Assembly: GCA_937952345.1 (NCBI GenBank)
Contig: CALFYN010000233.1
Span: 1-17,352, forward strand
Length of the DNA stretch: 17,352 nucleotides
Direction: 5' to 3'
DNA from: an uncultured Acidobacteriota bacterium
Lineage (GTDB): Bacteria > Acidobacteriota > Terriglobia > Bryobacterales > Bryobacteraceae
Below are positions 14,899 through 17,352 of this stretch, piece after piece. Each line of letters begins with the position of its first letter. Within the stretch, counting starts at the first letter, position 1. The notes under the pieces are model-generated. The model saw nothing but the letters and a program-made list of their open reading frames with translations, did not search any database and had not been told where the DNA came from. The position numbers and the translations under genes were made by a program.

Positions 14899-15642
14899 TT
14901 AGGCCACAGACCGGCGCCGTTGCGGCCCTCTGAGGAAGCGCGCATCAAAATGCCCTTGCGCCTCCAACTCCTCGAAACGTTTGAGGATGTGCTCGCGCCG
15001 GAAGGTCACATGCCGCCGCATCACCGCGTCCGCCTCCAGCGGCTCTCCGCTCGAAAGCGCCCGCACCAGGTCGCGATGCCATGTCGTGGGCAGCGGCTCC
15101 ATATCCGCCGCGGCATTGAACAACCAGTTGTTAATCAACACCCGGCTCCGCTCGATCGCATCCACCAGCGCCGGGCAAGCGCAGCACTCCGCAATGCGCG
15201 TGTGCAGGCGCAGATGCAGCCGTTCGAACTCGAATGACGATTCGTCGCGGTGTGTCTCATCCATCTTCTCGATGGCATTCGACAGCCGGTCCAACAACTC
15301 GGCCATCTCCCGCAGTTCGCGTTTCTGCTCCTTCGTGGCTAGAGTCGCAAACAGACGCGCCGATTGCGATTCCAGCGCTTCCCGCACCACGTAATGCCCG
15401 CGAATGTCTTCCAGCGTAGGCACACGCACGCGCGTGCCGGCCCGCGCCTTCGATTCCACCAGCCCCTCCGATTCCAGTTTCTGCAACGCCTCAGAAACCG
15501 GAATCAGGCTCATCCCTAACTCCTCCGCCAATCGCCGCCGTGAAAGCGGGCTCCCCAACGGATACTCGCCCGTCAGCAGCTTGCTGCGAATGCGGTCATA
15601 TGCAATCAAACTCAATGTTGCTGTCGATTTCGTTTTTGCCAT
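14899..15642 (-). CDS. GntR-family transcriptional regulator, FadR/FCD type
   Basis: The product has 247 residues. Residues 8-76 form a winged helix-turn-helix (AYDRIRSKLLTGEYPLGSPL, SRRRLAEELGMSLIPVSEAL, EGLVESKARAGTRVRVPT). Residues 83-220 form an all-helical FCD ligand domain. His143, His147, His189 and His211 fall where FCD proteins bind a divalent metal; the first is usually an aspartate, so this site may be all-histidine. FCD regulators commonly sense organic or sugar acids. It is divergent from the larA-like gene and most likely controls it and itself through the inverted repeat in between. The open frame extends far upstream, but that part lies antisense to the larA-like gene; ATG 15642 begins the homology and has GGAAG shortly before it. 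gatB follows on the same strand, possibly cotranscribed. Confidence 0.9.
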   Translation of the reverse strand: MAKTKSTATLSLIAYDRIRSKLLTGEYPLGSPLSRRRLAEELGMSLIPVSEALQKLESEGLVESKARAGTRVRVPTLEDIRGHYVVREALESQSARLFATLATKEQKRELREMAELLDRLSNAIEKMDETHRDESSFEFERLHLRLHTRIAECCACPALVDAIERSRVLINNWLFNAAADMEPLPTTWHRDLVRALSSGEPLEADAVMRRHVTFRREHILKRFEELEAQGHFDARFLRGPQRRRSVA

Positions 15643-15683
15643 GATACGGCTCGCTTCCAAGGCGAGCTTCCCCGTTCTGGATG

Positions 15684-15718
15684 CTTGCACTATATATGGG
15701 CGGTTGCCCCAGTGCAAG
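15684..15718. promoter_or_regulatory. Candidate operator: perfect 8-bp inverted repeat between the GntR and larA-like genes
   Basis: CTTGCACT at 15684-15691 and its exact reverse complement AGTGCAAG at 15711-15718 flank a 19-nt spacer. Inside the spacer a second, smaller palindrome GGGC-GGTT-GCCC occupies 15698-15709. The repeat covers both hexamers of the predicted GntR-gene promoter, so binding would block that gene and could also affect the divergent one. It is the only clear symmetric element in the intergenic region 15643-15774. The half-site spacing is wider than in common GntR operators, so it could instead be two sites or an RNA hairpin. Confidence 0.5.
15689..15717 (-). promoter_or_regulatory. 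Promoter of the GntR-family regulator gene
   Basis: On the minus strand TTGCAC (15717 to 15712, four of six matches) and TATAGT (15694 to 15689, five of six) are separated by exactly 17 nt. Transcription would start near 15682, about 40 nt before the ATG at 15642. Both hexamers lie within or across the arms of the inverted repeat, which suggests autorepression. No equally good promoter was found for the larA-like gene on the plus strand. Confidence 0.5.
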
Positions 15719-15774
15719 GCTGCCAATAGTTCCATTCTCCCATGCCCCGGCACATGAGAGAATCGAAGGCGGCC

Positions 15775-17043
15775 ATGCATTCGCTCCCCTTTGGCGAGTC
15801 TTCGCTCGCCTGCCGCCTCGATGCGGAACTCATCTGCCACCGGCCCACCGCCCCCGTGCCGGACGAGATCGCGGCTGTCCGGGATGCGCTGCGGCGCCCG
15901 ATCGGAACGCCGCCTCTCGGCGAGATTGTGCGCCCCGGCGAATCGGTGGCTCTCATCGTCAACGACATCACGCGGCTGACGCGATCTGACCTCATGCTGC
16001 CTCCGCTGGTGGCGGAACTGAACGCCGCCGGCATCCCCGATGATCGCATCACCGTCGTCTTTGCCCTCGGCATCCACCGCCCGCAAACGCACGAGGAGCG
16101 CCGCCGCATCCTTGGAGATGAACTCTATCACCGGCTCCGCGCCATCGATCACGACGCGTTCGACGAAGCAAACCTCGTCCCCATCGGCAACACATCGTTC
16201 GGCAATCGTGTCGAAATCAATCGCACGGTGTGGGAATCGGACCGCATCATTCTCACCGGCGAGATCATCTATCACCTCATCGCCGGCTACAGTGGCGGAC
16301 GCAAGAGCCTGGTTCCCGGAGTCGCCGCGGCCCGCACCACCACGTTCAACCACAACATGATCTTCGATCCGCGATGCCGCTCCGGCGTGCTCGAAGGCAA
16401 CCCCGCACACGAAGATCTGCTTGAAGCGGCGCGCCTCGCCGATCCTGATTTCATCCTCAACCTCGTGCTCAGCCCTGAAGGGAACCTCGTGCGAGCCGTC
16501 GCCGGCCACATGGAGCACGCTCACCGCGAAGGCTGCCGCACTGTCGATCAGATGCTGCGCGCCGATCTCGAAGAGCCCTACGACCTCATCGTTGCCTCCG
16601 CCGGCGGCTATCCTCTCGACATCGATCTGCGCCAGGCGCACAAGGGTCTCGAAAACGCCGTGCAAGCCCTCCGCCCTGGCGGCACCATCCTCTTCTACGC
16701 CGAATGTCCTTCCGGCTCCGGCCATCCCGCCATCGACGAATACGCGTGGCAATACGCCAACGATGCCGGGATGGAGCAAGCCCTGCGCGTCAAATTCGAA
16801 GTCGGCGGCCACAAAGCATGGTGGCTCGCGCGGCTCGGCCGCCTCTACAACATCCATCTCGTCTCCACGCTCCCGGAAGCCTTCGTGCGCCGCTTCGGCT
16901 TTCATCCGGTCGCGCCGCAAGACCACCAACTGGCTCTTGACACACTCACCGCCGAAGCTGGCCCCAACGCCCGTACCGGCGTGCTGCCCTATTCCGGATT
17001 CACTCTGCCCTTCATCACCAATCAGGAGGTTATCCCCGCATGA
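15775..17043 (+). CDS. larA: LarA-family nickel-dependent racemase/epimerase
   Basis: The product has 422 residues. LarA enzymes racemise lactate or epimerise related 2-hydroxy acids by hydride transfer, using the nickel-pincer nucleotide (NPN) bound to a lysine. The residues known from Lactiplantibacillus LarA are all present with nearly identical spacing: Asp64 and Arg67 (NDITR), His101 (ALGIHRPQTHEE), His167 and Lys177 (YHLIAGYSGGRKSLVPG), His193 (FNHNM), Gln287 and Lys290 (LRQAHKG). The start at 15775 is chosen because the family begins about here (HSLPFGESSLACRLD) and GAAGG lies 5 nt upstream; ATGs at 15742 and 15754 are in frame. The substrate is not shown: sequence relatives act on several hydroxy acids. 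The genes that make NPN (larB, larC, larE) are not in the window. The next gene overlaps by ATGA. Control is probably by the divergent GntR protein. Confidence 0.93.
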   Translation: MHSLPFGESSLACRLDAELICHRPTAPVPDEIAAVRDALRRPIGTPPLGEIVRPGESVALIVNDITRLTRSDLMLPPLVAELNAAGIPDDRITVVFALGIHRPQTHEERRRILGDELYHRLRAIDHDAFDEANLVPIGNTSFGNRVEINRTVWESDRIILTGEIIYHLIAGYSGGRKSLVPGVAAARTTTFNHNMIFDPRCRSGVLEGNPAHEDLLEAARLADPDFILNLVLSPEGNLVRAVAGHMEHAHREGCRTVDQMLRADLEEPYDLIVASAGGYPLDIDLRQAHKGLENAVQALRPGGTILFYAECPSGSGHPAIDEYAWQYANDAGMEQALRVKFEVGGHKAWWLARLGRLYNIHLVSTLPEAFVRRFGFHPVAPQDHQLALDTLTAEAGPNARTGVLPYSGFTLPFITNQEVIPA

Positions 17044-17352
17044 ATCGCCGTCAATTCCTCCCCGTCCTCGCCGCGGCTGCCGCTCCCGCTGCCACGAAGA
17101 TCAAGGCCGCCTTCTACGGCACGCGCCACTCCCACTTCGGCGGCAAGCTGAAAGCCGTCGCCGGCAACGCCAGCTACGAAATCGCCGGCGTCTGCGAGCC
17201 CGACTCCGCCGCGCGCGAAAAAAACAAAACATCCTACAAATGGTTGAGCGAGGAAGAACTTCTGGGTGATCCATCCATCAAGATGATCGCCGTCGAAATG
17301 CCACCCGCCACCGGACTCCCCTACGGCCGCAAGGTCATCGCCGCGCGCGGCG
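17040..17352 (+). CDS. Gfo/Idh/MocA-like oxidoreductase with twin-arginine leader, N-terminal part (runs off the right edge)
   Basis: About 104 residues are visible and the frame is open to the edge. The N-terminus MNRRQFLPVLAAAAAPAATK contains a twin-arginine-type motif (NRRQFL) and a hydrophobic Ala-rich stretch, so export by Tat is likely. A Rossmann start follows: IKAAFYGTRHSHFGGKLKAV, in which the usual GxGxxG is altered to GTRHSH. Then come EIAGVCEPDSAAREK and SEEELLGDPSIKMIAVEMPP, the pattern of NAD(P)-dependent Gfo/Idh/MocA dehydrogenases, with the acidic Glu after the second strand. The ATG overlaps the larA-like stop codon (ATGA), so the two are cotranslated. It probably acts on the same or a linked sugar or hydroxy-acid pathway. 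The catalytic Lys-Pro motif and C-terminal domain are beyond the edge. Confidence 0.75.
   Translation, partial: MNRRQFLPVLAAAAAPAATKIKAAFYGTRHSHFGGKLKAVAGNASYEIAGVCEPDSAAREKNKTSYKWLSEEELLGDPSIKMIAVEMPPATGLPYGRKVIAARG

Noticed and set aside
15643..16929. Long open extension upstream of the GntR gene on the minus strand (open frame from 16929)
   Set aside because: It is antisense to the larA-like gene, whose protein has a full set of known active-site residues. The GntR homology begins only at 15642.
1..17352. CRISPR arrays, tRNA/rRNA genes, insertion sequences, attachment sites
   Set aside because: Read-through found no regularly spaced repeats, cloverleaf-like sequences, transposase motifs or long direct/terminal repeats. 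This was by eye, so short or degenerate elements could be missed.

Overview
The window looks like a chromosomal segment of a high-GC, Gram-negative soil-type bacterium, most probably an acidobacterium of the Solibacter/Bryobacter kind. This is an inference from the mix of genes: a DUF1559-type pseudopilin, an M28 peptidase next to a secreted DsbA-like protein, a twin-arginine Gfo/Idh/MocA protein after a LarA-family racemase, and strong G/C preference at third codon positions. Genes are tightly packed. No rRNA, tRNA, CRISPR array, transposase or integrase was seen, and no gene-free stretch exceeds about 170 bases.

Layout. (1) 1-1219, minus strand: a secreted DsbA/thioredoxin-fold protein followed by the start of an M28 metallopeptidase that runs off the left edge. 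(2) 1247-2326, minus: a DUF1559-like pseudopilin with its own intrinsic terminator. It is divergent from a TadZ/CpaE-like ATPase (2492-3655, plus). (3) 3684-6277, plus: a coenzyme-B12-dependent diol/glycerol dehydratase whose large and medium subunits are fused into one polypeptide, with a separate, overlapping small subunit. All seven known catalytic-site positions that I could map are kept. The parts that send this enzyme into microcompartments are missing, and no reactivase or shell gene is visible. (4) 6310-7422, plus: a small unrecognised membrane or secreted protein and a beta-class carbonic anhydrase. (5) 7419-9919, minus: a PRC/MgtE-N/CBS protein with no channel domain, followed directly by an Nramp-fold permease whose metal-site motifs are not those of Mn/Fe Nramps. 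(6) 10059-13397, plus: an O-methyltransferase, a DJ-1/PfpI protein, and a two-gene module made of a RecF/OLD-like AAA ATPase and a TOPRIM-like protein. The module has arginine-codon use unlike its neighbours. (7) 13394-15642, minus: an FCD-type GntR regulator and gatB. (8) 15775-17352, plus: a LarA-family nickel racemase and the start of a Gfo/Idh/MocA protein, divergent from the GntR gene across an intergenic region with a perfect 8-bp inverted repeat.

How the genes may work together. The GntR/LarA/Gfo-Idh group reads as a regulated hydroxy-acid (sugar-acid) catabolic locus. The MgtE-N/CBS protein and the Nramp-like permease read as a sensor-transporter pair for a divalent cation, plausibly Mg2+. 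The ATPase/TOPRIM pair resembles an OLD-family nuclease split over two chains and is the best candidate for an accessory system, possibly anti-phage defence. The remaining genes are ordinary housekeeping or cell-envelope functions.
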